35,449 bases of DNA, taken from the NCBI GenBank assembly GCA_009929375.1, contig SAAO01000038.1, positions 1 through 35,449 of the forward strand, read 5' to 3'. The stretch's first letter is position 1. Each line of letters opens with the position of its first letter. Both the position numbers and the translations under genes were made by a program. Positions 8,382-16,456 of the stretch are shown piece after piece. Below the pieces are notes generated by a model. It worked only from the letters and a program-made list of their open reading frames with translations, did not search any database and had not been told where the DNA came from. This DNA is from Bacteroidia bacterium. Its GTDB lineage: Bacteria > Bacteroidota > Bacteroidia > Bacteroidales > Paludibacteraceae.

Positions 8382-9722
8382 TCATTTAAAAACACCCACC
8401 TTTTCACACAACTTATCCTTATTATCAGTCACTTTCACGATATAATAACCTTTGGCAAGCGCAACGCTGGCGTTATAGACAAACGAACCTGAATGCATTT
8501 TTTGTCCGCCAACACTGAAAATTTCTAATTGCTTTTTTGATCCCGAAGTACTTGTAATCCGGATTTTTTTATCTTCGGAAAAAATTTTGAGCCCGTTTTC
8601 TGACTCCGTATCATCGATTGCATTTTCTTCTTCCTTTGTTACAATGAGTTTCATACTGACAAGATCAATATTGAATACGCAACGATCGGCTTTTGTAATC
8701 ACAAACTTAAAATCGTTTCCACCCTGACTGATATAATCGGCTTCGTACACAACAGGATACTGGGTTCCGTACACAACAGGCTGATCGATAACGGTTGACA
8801 CGTAACAACTTCCCCACGTTCCCCGCGACTTCAGAAACTTAAACTGGCCGGGTACAACATTTCCTGTCCACGAATATTTTCCTTCCAGAATATTGGTGGG
8901 AGTCATTACCATTGGTTCTCCATTGACCCAACCACAGGGCATTGCATCGCCTGTGATAAAGATATTATTGGGAAAATCCACATTGGCCTGCTGAAACTGT
9001 TCCACCGAAATTGTCTCTTCGAGCGTGTTCAGTTTTATTACATAATATCCGTTTCCACTTCCATCGGCTGGTATTTCCCATTTGGTATCGGAACCATTCA
9101 GGCGCATTTTGGAAGCCTGAGAAAGCGGTACATTGCTGCTTCCGGCAGGATGGAATCCGGGATCCCATGAGGTATTGGAAGTAAGGAACTTAATAGCACC
9201 ACGTTCGTCACCGAAAGTATTATATTTCAGGAATCCGCGATAATAAAACACAAAGGGATTTTCGGGATCTTTTTCAAGTTCGCGGGCATCGCGCAGCAAC
9301 CAGTTTGGATTGTTGGTATTCACCGGACCACCCACCAGATAAATGTGTTTATAGGGAACTGCTGTTTCCACAATCAGTTTGGGCGAAGTTCCATCGGTCA
9401 GTGTGATTTTGTAAATCGTATTCGTGTTTACATAACTCACACGAAACCCCGCCTGAACCTCATCCACCTGTTTTTCCATGCCCACAGCCTGACCAAACGG
9501 GTCGCTCATTCCGCAAACAGGAATGTAATAATCGGTACCATCGAAAAGGCGAAAACTCTTGTTTTTAATTTTGCCCACAAACTTGTACACATTGGCATCG
9601 GCAGCATCCTGCACCATGAGGGTAGTATCGGTGGCAGCTACCTCGCCCACAATTTTCCATGTTTTGGCATTCAGCGTAAATACACTGAATAATATTGTAA
9701 AAATCAATGCGATTTGTTTCAT
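8382..9722 (-). CDS. secreted SusE/SusF-like carbohydrate-binding protein with T9SS C-terminal sorting domain
   Basis: A 446-residue protein. It has a Sec signal peptide (about 1-20), then three tandem SusE/F-type binding modules at about 20-122, 123-240 and 247-362, each of the kind that opens I-Y-L-V-G and ends in a beta strand rich in V/T (second: HIYLVGGPVNTNNPNWLL; third: NIFITGDAMPCGW). The last 70 residues are a T9SS CTD (LEIFSVGGQKM, then GYYIVKVTDN). The ATG at 9722 is preferred to the one at 9731 because AGAGA lies just upstream and the signal peptide begins there. Family modules bind alpha-glucan; here the protein would be displayed or released through T9SS, unlike SusE/F lipoproteins. 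Its second and third modules are close paralogs of modules one and two of the 12090-13814 product. It starts 13 bases after the GH31 stop. The ligand is inferred. Confidence 0.82.
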   Translation of the reverse strand: MKQIALIFTILFSVFTLNAKTWKIVGEVAATDTTLMVQDAADANVYKFVGKIKNKSFRLFDGTDYYIPVCGMSDPFGQAVGMEKQVDEVQAGFRVSYVNTNTIYKITLTDGTSPKLIVETAVPYKHIYLVGGPVNTNNPNWLLRDARELEKDPENPFVFYYRGFLKYNTFGDERGAIKFLTSNTSWDPGFHPAGSSNVPLSQASKMRLNGSDTKWEIPADGSGNGYYVIKLNTLEETISVEQFQQANVDFPNNIFITGDAMPCGWVNGEPMVMTPTNILEGKYSWTGNVVPGQFKFLKSRGTWGSCYVSTVIDQPVVYGTQYPVVYEADYISQGGNDFKFVITKADRCVFNIDLVSMKLIVTKEEENAIDDTESENGLKIFSEDKKIRITSTSGSKKQLEIFSVGGQKMHSGSFVYNASVALAKGYYIVKVTDNKDKLCEKVGVFK

Positions 9723-9735
9723 ATCTCTCATTTTA

Positions 9736-12009
9736 TCAGTTATTATTTACAACCAGATTTAAAGGAAATTCGCTGTATGCCTTGTTAGCAAGCATTACAG
9801 TAATTGTTCGTTTTTCCTGATTGTACTCGAATGGCACATCCACACCGTTGAGTTTTACACTTTCCGGATTATTCCGATCGAGAATTTCAAGCTGGAAAGA
9901 CCGTGTCTGAGGCATTCCGTCGAATGAACCCGTACGTGGATGAATGGTGTAAGTACTTACATTTTCAACAGTGGACTGGGTCACACGGGTGAATGTACAT
10001 TTATCTTCTTCGTACTTATTGTTGTTATTTTCATCTTCGTAAAATGAAAACTCACCACTCACACCCGGCACAAACTGGAATATAACTGTTTCGGGGCGAT
10101 CGTTGAGATGTTTCAACGGCGGATAAAGCGGAATAATAGCTCCTTCGCGATAATAATAAGGTATTTGCTCGCGGGTAAACGAACGTGTTACCACCTGATT
10201 TCCCTCCAGAACAGTTCCGGTCATGGCTTCGTACCATTTTCCTTCGGGCAACCAGATATCCTGCGAAACAGTTCCTGTTCCGTTGTCCGATTTGCAAACC
10301 GGAGCTGCCAGAATATTATCACCAAACATATATTCGCCTTCGAAATTATAAGCTTCGTCAAGTTCGGGATAATCGTAATACATTGGGCGGCAAAGCGAAA
10401 CACCGGTATCATAAGCATGACGCGCATAAGTGTAAATATAGGGAATCAACGCATAACGCAATTCGATAGCTTTGCGCATCGAAGGGAAGTTTTCGTATTT
10501 CCAAATGCGACGTTCAATGTTTGAGGCATTGGTGGCGTGAGTACGCAAAATGGGTGAAAATACACCGTACTGAATCCAGCGCAGATAAAGCTCGGGATTG
10601 TTTACGCCAGGCTGTTGGTGACCGCCAATGTCGTGACTCCAGTAGCCGTAGCCCACATTCGAAGCAGTTGCAGTGAAATAAGGCTGAAAAGCGAGCGAAG
10701 GGAAAGTGGTAAAAGAGTCGCCCGAGAAACCAATCTGATAACGGTGGTTTCCGAGTCCTCCCCAACGGTGGAAAATCATTGGACGGGCTTTTCCCTGAAG
10801 TTTCATATCATTGAAGAAAACATGGTTCAGCCAAAAAGTATTGCCCAGATTAGGTTCATTGCGGGCAATCATCCATTGCTGCCAGTCGAGCCACCAGAAA
10901 TCGATACCCATATCTTCGTGCGGACGAAGGATATTCTTAAAAAACTTTTCGTAGAAATTCTTTTTCTCGATATTCCATGGAATAGTCTGATTGGTTGGCA
11001 ATCCGAGATCGGAAGCCAGCGCAGCAAAATTATCTTCGTAAATACCCACTCCATCGGCCGGGTGAAGGTTGAGGGTGGTTTTCAGATTCTGATCGTGAAG
11101 CCATTTGATAAATGCATTCGGGTCGGGGAAAAGTGCTTTGTTCCAGCTCCAACCTGTCCATTCGGTACGGTCGGTACGGTTATTATAACCATCTTTGTGC
11201 CAGTCCATATCAATCACCAACACATCCAGAGGAATGTCGTTGGTTTTAATTTCGTTTACAATATCGCGCATATCCTGCTCGGTGTAGCGCTGATATTTTG
11301 AATACCAGTAACCAAACACATATTGCGGAGGCATAGGAATTTTACCTGCAATTTGTGTAAAATCAAAGAGTGCTTTTTTATAATCGTGGCCATAGCCAAG
11401 GAAATACATGTCCATTGAGCCTGCATCAGCACGCTGAGCAACCCATTCGACACCGGCGCTGCCATCGAACATAAGACTGTAGCTTCCATCGTTTCGGGCT
11501 TTACGTTCGTCGATCACAGCCCAACCTGAGCGCGAAAGCAAACCATCCTCGAGCCACGAGCGCACATCACCTTCGGCATTGTCGAGCGTGCGGGTGGTTC
11601 CTTTCAGGTTGTATGGGTCTTTTTTATTGGGAAACCAAACTACCTCTTCACCTGCTACATTCAGACTAATCTGCAGATTAGGTGCACAGGGGTCATTATT
11701 AATGGGATATGAACCGATTTTGTAACGGAGTCGGAGTTTTTCGGTAGTGATGGTTAAGTAGCCATCTTCCTCTTTGCTAGTAAACTGAGGCACAGGCAGG
11801 TTGCGGTTAATTACTACGAATGAAGCTCTGTCTTCGAACTTATTCTGCGTGCTGCGTTCGATACGGATTATTTCGGGAGTGAGCACCGTAAAGCGCATAT
11901 ATCCCGAACGCACGATAGCCGAAGGATTGGCTACCGGATTGTGAGTGGTTGCTCCGACCGAAAGTATGCACATTATCGAAGCAAAAATTGATACAAAAAA
12001 TTTCTTCAT
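9736..12009 (-). CDS. glycoside hydrolase family 31 (alpha-glucosidase/alpha-xylosidase-type)
   Basis: A 757-residue glycosidase counted from MKKFF; the 15 upstream in-frame residues have no leader-like character, while the chosen start gives a clean signal peptide cut near A20. GH31 hallmarks: N-terminal beta-sandwich to about 220, (beta/alpha)8 barrel with PLDVLVIDMDWH near 260-270, nucleophile D375 in DFWWLDWQQW, acid/base D431 in GFSGDSF, then WSHDIGGH near 457. C-terminal beta domains (DUF5110-like) follow. It lacks a T9SS CTD and lipobox, so it is probably periplasmic. GH31 enzymes cleave non-reducing alpha-linked sugars by a retaining mechanism; members include alpha-glucosidases, alpha-xylosidases, transglucosylases and alpha-N-acetylgalactosaminidases, and the WLDWQQ variant does not let me choose. 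The SusF-like neighbours favour an alpha-glucan. Confidence 0.92.
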   Translation of the reverse strand: MKKFFVSIFASIMCILSVGATTHNPVANPSAIVRSGYMRFTVLTPEIIRIERSTQNKFEDRASFVVINRNLPVPQFTSKEEDGYLTITTEKLRLRYKIGSYPINNDPCAPNLQISLNVAGEEVVWFPNKKDPYNLKGTTRTLDNAEGDVRSWLEDGLLSRSGWAVIDERKARNDGSYSLMFDGSAGVEWVAQRADAGSMDMYFLGYGHDYKKALFDFTQIAGKIPMPPQYVFGYWYSKYQRYTEQDMRDIVNEIKTNDIPLDVLVIDMDWHKDGYNNRTDRTEWTGWSWNKALFPDPNAFIKWLHDQNLKTTLNLHPADGVGIYEDNFAALASDLGLPTNQTIPWNIEKKNFYEKFFKNILRPHEDMGIDFWWLDWQQWMIARNEPNLGNTFWLNHVFFNDMKLQGKARPMIFHRWGGLGNHRYQIGFSGDSFTTFPSLAFQPYFTATASNVGYGYWSHDIGGHQQPGVNNPELYLRWIQYGVFSPILRTHATNASNIERRIWKYENFPSMRKAIELRYALIPYIYTYARHAYDTGVSLCRPMYYDYPELDEAYNFEGEYMFGDNILAAPVCKSDNGTGTVSQDIWLPEGKWYEAMTGTVLEGNQVVTRSFTREQIPYYYREGAIIPLYPPLKHLNDRPETVIFQFVPGVSGEFSFYEDENNNNKYEEDKCTFTRVTQSTVENVSTYTIHPRTGSFDGMPQTRSFQLEILDRNNPESVKLNGVDVPFEYNQEKRTITVMLANKAYSEFPLNLVVNNN

Positions 12010-12089
12010 TTTTATGAGATAAATAGCCGGGGCGGAAGTTTGCAGAATCTGCAATGCTTTGTCGCCCCTGGCTTGATTAATTCAATGAA

Positions 12090-13814
12090 CTATTTTACAA
12101 TACTGATTTTTGCAGTTACAGGGTTTGATTGGTTGCTTCTGAGTTTTACAGTGTAGAAACCATTCGGCAGGCTGATTTCAGCGTTTGCTTTGAACTCCTG
12201 AGTTGCCACTCTGCGACCTTCCATACTGTAAATTTCAACTGTATTTACCGATGCGGATTCGCATTGTACAAAGACTTTTCCGTTTGCGGCAAATACTTTT
12301 GCATCCTGATTAAGGGCATCGAAACCTGTTGATGAATCGGGGAGGTAAGTAGCCTCAATAGTTTCGTTAAGTGCATCGAGTTTAATCACATAACGTCCCT
12401 GTTTGTCGGCATCCACAGTCCATTTGTAGTCGTCGTTTTTGTGGTCGGTAAAGTACTGTGCACCGGTGATTGACTGATCCTGTACGGGAGCATGGAAACT
12501 GTAAGGACCCCAGTCTTTCTGCAAAAGGAATTTGAATTTATTGCGATCGTTTCCGTCGGCATTCACTCTCAGTTGTCCATCGAAAGTAAACACATTTATT
12601 TCTGCGCCGGTACCTCTGGTAAGTTCAATGGCATTACCTGCATCCCAGCCAATAGTAGTTGCACCGCCTACAATGTAGATTTTTTCAACGCCAAATATCC
12701 ATCCTTTGTATTTTTTCGAAAGGGTATTGAATTTAATTTTGTACAAATCGTCGGGTTGAGAAACAGTCCAACCGGCAGCATTTGCATCGGTAGTTTCCAC
12801 CACTGTAAGGTCTGAAACTGCATCCGAAGCCGAAGCAGGCACGTAATACTTTGTTGTTGCATCGGGCGTTTCGGTAGTTGCGAACTTATATTCGCCGGCA
12901 AGCAATTCTCCATAATAATGATAATTAATCATAGGATCCACATTGTCGCTCACGAGTTTGGCTTTTCCGCCGGGAATTGCAGTACCTGTAATCCAGATAT
13001 CCTGTGCATAAAGTTCACCGGTTTTGGTTACAGTCATAGTCATATTTACCAAATCTACAGTAACTGTACATTCGGAAGTCTGAGTTGAAGAAAACTTGAA
13101 ATCGTTGAAAGGAGTTGAAGAGCTACGTACTTCGAAAACCAGATTCTGAGCTGTTCCATAGCTCAATGGTTCATTGGCAGCAGTAGCACAATATCCGAAA
13201 TCCCAGTTACCAATGCTGAGTGGATGTAAGAATTTAAAATCACCACTTGTGACGATACCAGTCCAGGTATACACCGCTACTGCAGGATTTGGGCGTGTCA
13301 TAAGCTCAGGAGCTGTGTTGCTCCAGCCACAAGGCATGGCTCCACCTACAATATATATTTTTTCAGGGTTCAGATCGTGACGGAATTCATTCACAGTCAA
13401 AGTCATTTCCTGAGTATTGAGCGTAAAATCGTAATAACCATCACCACTCCGGTCAGATGGAATATACCATTTTGTATCGTTTCCACCCTGACGTACATCT
13501 GTAGTACCTGTGAGTAATGCATTGCCAGCAGTGTTTGGGTGAAATCCGTTATCCCAGGTATTTCCTGTAAGAAATTTGATATTTCCCGGCTCGTCGCCAC
13601 GCCAGTTGTATGCTAAATGGCCTTTGAAATGGAATAAATACGGGTTTGTAGCATCTTTGGTAAGTTCAACCTTGTGATCGAGAAGCCAGTTGGGATTGTT
13701 TTTGTTGGTTGGGCCTCCAATCATATACACATGTTCGGGTTGAGCGAACATTGGAAGAAACAACAATGCTGCGATCAATGTCAGCATAATTTTTTTGAAG
13801 TAATCAGTTCTCAT
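12090..13814 (-). CDS. secreted four-module SusF-like carbohydrate-binding protein with T9SS sorting domain
   Basis: A 574-residue protein. Signal peptide about 1-24 (FLPMFAQ cut). Four SusE/F-type modules at about 26-145, 150-265, 270-372 and 376-490; the repeated opening I-Y-I/M-I/V-G-G and closing alternation of T/V residues are visible in each. Aromatic residues in PNWLLD, CGWSN and IGWDAG are candidate sugar-stacking residues. The C-terminal 75 residues are a T9SS CTD (VNTVEIYSMEGRRV, then NGFYTVKLRSN). It is the first gene of the operon 13814 to 8382 and precedes the GH31 gene by 80 bases. The expected role is to hold alpha-glucan or a related glycan at the cell surface for the GH31 enzyme. 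SusC and SusD, which normally accompany such genes, are missing here. Confidence 0.83.
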   Translation of the reverse strand: MRTDYFKKIMLTLIAALLFLPMFAQPEHVYMIGGPTNKNNPNWLLDHKVELTKDATNPYLFHFKGHLAYNWRGDEPGNIKFLTGNTWDNGFHPNTAGNALLTGTTDVRQGGNDTKWYIPSDRSGDGYYDFTLNTQEMTLTVNEFRHDLNPEKIYIVGGAMPCGWSNTAPELMTRPNPAVAVYTWTGIVTSGDFKFLHPLSIGNWDFGYCATAANEPLSYGTAQNLVFEVRSSSTPFNDFKFSSTQTSECTVTVDLVNMTMTVTKTGELYAQDIWITGTAIPGGKAKLVSDNVDPMINYHYYGELLAGEYKFATTETPDATTKYYVPASASDAVSDLTVVETTDANAAGWTVSQPDDLYKIKFNTLSKKYKGWIFGVEKIYIVGGATTIGWDAGNAIELTRGTGAEINVFTFDGQLRVNADGNDRNKFKFLLQKDWGPYSFHAPVQDQSITGAQYFTDHKNDDYKWTVDADKQGRYVIKLDALNETIEATYLPDSSTGFDALNQDAKVFAANGKVFVQCESASVNTVEIYSMEGRRVATQEFKANAEISLPNGFYTVKLRSNQSNPVTAKISIVK

Positions 13815-13851
13815 TTCTTTTAAATTTAAAGGGTTAACGGAATATTTAATA

Positions 13852-13859
13852 CAAATCTA
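13852..13859 (-). promoter_or_regulatory. candidate -7 box for the SusF-like/GH31 operon
   Basis: The minus strand reads TAGATTTG, a full TAnnTTTG match, 37 bases before ATG 13814. No TTTG stands at the ideal -33 position (only T-rich sequence), so an activator may be needed. Confidence 0.45.
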
Positions 13860-13896
13860 AATCAAAAAAAATTAATAAAATCCGGTTAAATTATTT

Positions 13897-13935
13897 GCAA
13901 TACAATTGTTTTGTTTTTTGGTTGAATTGTATTGC
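13897..13935. repeat. 11-bp inverted repeat upstream of the SusF-like operon
   Basis: GCAATACAATT (13897-13907) and AATTGTATTGC (13925-13935) are perfect inverted copies around a 17-base spacer rich in T and G. It lies just upstream of the -7 box at 13852. It has no T tail in the direction of the chimeric gene, so an operator is more likely than a terminator. Confidence 0.5.
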
Positions 13936-14106
13936 TTTCCACATCTATCCGGATAAAAATGCTTGCCACAGCTGTTGAAATACAACTATAAAACTTCCTG
14001 AAAAGTAACTAACAGAAACTTTTCAGTTTTATCAGTATACAGACTAAATAAAAGTCTTCAACACACTTTTTCAGCAAACAAAGTTATTGGTTAAAAACCT
14101 GCAAAT

Positions 14107-14141
14107 CATTGTACAAAAACATAATTTCCTTGCACTTATGT
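14107..14141 (-). promoter_or_regulatory. motif AGTGCAAG-N11-TTTGTACAA, copy 1
   Basis: On the minus strand AGTGCAAG and TTTGTACAA are separated by exactly 11 bases. A second copy with the same spacing precedes the sigma chimera (15381-15415); the two agree at 26 of 35 positions, counted by eye. This copy lies about 293 bases before the 13814 start. It could be a promoter of an alternative sigma factor or a regulator site. Confidence 0.4.
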
Positions 14142-14204
14142 CCCGATTTACATTTTGATTAATTCAGGCCGGAGCACTGAACATACATCCAAAGAGTTGA
14201 AACA

Positions 14205-14259
14205 TTACTGCGGAGTAACAGACTGACAAAAGCATTTTTCATACATTACCCCGCAGTAA
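14205..14259 (-). terminator. possible hairpin downstream of the sigma/SusF chimera
   Basis: TTACTGCGG (14205-14213) and CCGCAGTAA (14251-14259) can pair across 37 bases directly after the stop at 14268. The loop is long and no clear T run follows, so this is a weak terminator or another structured site. Confidence 0.35.
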
Positions 14260-14267
14260 AATCAGTT

Positions 14268-15344
14268 TCAGAGCACAATTTTTTGCGAATAATGCTTGCT
14301 GCCGATCTGAATTTTTACAAGATAGACCGATTTAGACAGGTTTTCGGCCAAAACTGTATTATCAGTCATAAAATCCGAAACCGAACTAAGGCGCTTTCCG
14401 GTCAGATCATAGAGTTCAGCCAGTTGAATATTCAGGCTTCCGGGATTCGAAATACGTACCGAAGATCCGTTTAGCACAATCATTTTCGAATTATCAACCG
14501 CATTTTCATTTTCCACTCCGGTAGATAGTTGAATCACTGCTTTCATAGTATTCAGATTTACCGACACTGTGTAGCTGCCGGCAGTGGTTACTTTAAACTT
14601 GAAATCGTTTGGGCTGGCTTCGAGCGGACGATAGCCAAGACTGTATTCAGTTCCTTCCACAAAGTAAGTATCAGCATCTACCGGGTTGATGGTTTTATTC
14701 CAGCTTCCCTGCTGGTTCAGAAATTTGAATTCGCCATCAGCAGTCAAGTCTCCGGTCCATGTAAAAATGCCTTCTTCCCCCATGGTCATTGGTAGTGCAG
14801 CAGCATTGTCCCAACTGGCAGTTGTGGCGCTACCTACCATGTAAAGCTGAGTCAGATCGGGCAAAGCCAACACAGCTTCGTGTATAAGGTTTTGCAGTTC
14901 GGCCTGTTCGAGACTATACACGCCCGCATCAATAATTTCACCTGATATTTCGTCGAGCGAAACTGTATTTTTCTGTTTTCGCAATTCGTTAAGGCATTTA
15001 TTACGGGCAGCCTGAAACAAATAAGCTTTAAGCGAAACCTGTATCTGCAAAGTCTGTCGGTTTTCCCAGATATGCATAAAAAGATCGAGCGTCAGCTCTT
15101 CCACTATAGTTTTTTCCGGAATATAAAGATGCATAAAACGGCACAGAGGCGTAAACCAGGTTTCGAACAAATGTCGGAAAGCCAGTCTGTCTCCTTCTTT
15201 AATGAGTTTTAATATCAGTATATTATCGTCAGGATTCACTTTTTTGCAGTATTTGGATTGAATGAGAGTGCAAGGCGAAGGTTTTATCTGAAATAGCCGG
15301 CGTGAGTTTTTTATTGTCAGGATGGAATACTCAGAGGCAGGCAT
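14268..15344 (-). pseudogene. in-frame chimera: ECF sigma factor regions 1-3 joined to a SusF-like module and T9SS sorting domain
   Basis: One open frame of 358 residues from ATG 15344; the further upstream in-frame TTG at 15371 is less likely. Residues about 40-125 are sigma-70 region 2 of an ECF factor (KLIKEGDRLAFRHLFETWF, then IVEELTLDLFMHIWENR, then LKAYLFQAARNKCLNELRK). The text then runs through the linker into the first bases of region 4 (LIHEAVLALPD) and changes without a break, at about 14850-14860, into LTQLYMVGSATTASW, the opening of a SusE/F-type module. That module (about 165-275) and a complete T9SS CTD (ELYDLTGKRL, then KSVYLVKIQIG) follow. The helix-turn-helix of region 4 is gone, so the sigma part should not recognise a -35 element; there is no signal peptide, so the CTD part should not leave the cell. 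Both halves look like remnants of genes joined by a deletion. A functional fusion, or an assembly join, cannot be excluded. Confidence 0.75.
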
Positions 15345-15380
15345 TGAAAAAACAAAGATATCCTTGTACAAATGCCCGGA

Positions 15381-15415
15381 CTTTGTACAAACATGCCATT
15401 ATCTTGCACTAATGT
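15381..15415 (-). promoter_or_regulatory. motif AGTGCAAG-N11-TTTGTACAA, copy 2
   Basis: Same two boxes and 11-base spacing as at 14107-14141, 37 bases upstream of the chimera's ATG at 15344. A third TTGTACAA lies at 15364-15371, 19 bases from the one at 15383. The placement suits a promoter for the original sigma gene. Confidence 0.45.
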
Positions 15416-15594
15416 TTTAATTAATATCTGTCAGGAAATAAAATGTAATCCCAAAGCAAATACCATAAGCCGACAGGAGATAATGCTGCGTGGTTATGTT
15501 TGATTTTTTGCGGAAATCAGCTACAATATTCAGTAAACCTGACGCATTAACAACTTTTTAGACCCACAGAGGCTGTCAGATTGAATCTTAATTG

Positions 15595-15602
15595 TATTTT
15601 TG
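15595..15602 (+). promoter_or_regulatory. candidate -7 box for the 15650-18081 cluster
   Basis: TATTTTTG fits TAnnTTTG and lies 47 bases before ATG 15650. No good -33 element is placed correctly. The rest of the 15416-15594 gap is AT-rich and I see nothing else in it. Confidence 0.4.
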
Positions 15603-15649
15603 TTGCTGCAAAAATTACTACACACAATAAATACAACTGATATAGCTTT

Positions 15650-16447
15650 ATGATTCGATTAAAAACTATTTTTGCTCTGCTCGTTTTTAGCGCAATGACA
15701 TTCGCTCAGGATTTTGAGGTATCTCCGGTTTTGATAAGTTTCAATGCTGAACCCGGCGAAATTCAAACCCAGAAAATTAATCTGATCAATCACTCAGCCC
15801 GTCCGCAAAAGTACATGCTGAAGCTATCTGACTACGAATTGGATAAAGATGGAAATAAAAAACCTGTAGCACTGGGTAAAAGTCCGCGTTCGGGAGCACA
15901 ATGGGTGACGCTGAACCCATCGTTCATTGAGCTGAATCCGAATCAGAGTGGTACTGTCGAAGCTATTATCACTGTACCAAAAGATGGCTACGGAGCCCGC
16001 TGGGGAATGATTACTGTGGAGCCGGTAGAAGAAAAAACAGCCTTCGAAGCTGATAAAAACCTGGTATCAGGGGTTTTGGTGGTTCCTCGTATTGTTATTC
16101 TCTTCAAACAATCCCCCAAAACAAACCGCAGTTACAAAGCCACTTTGTCTGACCTGAAAGAAGTAACAAAAAAAGGAGATGCTTTGCGTTCGTTCGAAGT
16201 AACAGTCAACAACACCGGCGATAACATTATCGATGCGTCAGTGCATTTAGCTCTTGCCAATATGCAAACCGCTGCCGAAGAAAAATTTAATCCGGTAAAA
16301 GTAACCGTGTATCCCGACCATTCGAGAGTTGTAAAACTTCAATTGCCCAAAAGCACCGGACCGGGCAAATTTGCACTTGCAGCTATTATGGACTACGGAC
16401 ATCGCCAGCCACTCGAGGGAGCTCAGATTCTACTGGAAGTAAAATAA
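15650..16447 (+). CDS. secreted Ig-like protein resembling PapD-type chaperones or DUF916-type proteins
   Basis: A 265-residue exported protein with a Sec signal peptide (TFAQ cut near 20). It reads as two immunoglobulin-like beta domains: about 22-125 (FEVSPVLISFNAEPGEIQTQ, INLINHSARPQKYMLKLSDY, then ELNPNQSGTVEAIITVP) and about 140-265 (VVPRIVILFKQ, then FEVTVNNTGDNIIDASVHL). The first domain has the G1-strand logic of pilus chaperones and of DUF916-like proteins of Gram-positive cell-wall systems, but the chaperone Arg-Lys cleft cannot be confirmed. It is the first gene of a cluster with a MORN protein (nine bases after its stop) and a lipoprotein. Role unknown; binding or folding of an envelope partner is an inference from the fold. 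Confidence 0.6.
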   Translation: MIRLKTIFALLVFSAMTFAQDFEVSPVLISFNAEPGEIQTQKINLINHSARPQKYMLKLSDYELDKDGNKKPVALGKSPRSGAQWVTLNPSFIELNPNQSGTVEAIITVPKDGYGARWGMITVEPVEEKTAFEADKNLVSGVLVVPRIVILFKQSPKTNRSYKATLSDLKEVTKKGDALRSFEVTVNNTGDNIIDASVHLALANMQTAAEEKFNPVKVTVYPDHSRVVKLQLPKSTGPGKFALAAIMDYGHRQPLEGAQILLEVK

Positions 16448-16456
16448 AAGGGAGCG

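Noticed and set aside
10615-11301. 228-residue plus-strand reading frame
   Set aside because: It is the antisense of the GH31 gene and contains no recognisable domain; the GH31 catalytic motifs are on the other strand.
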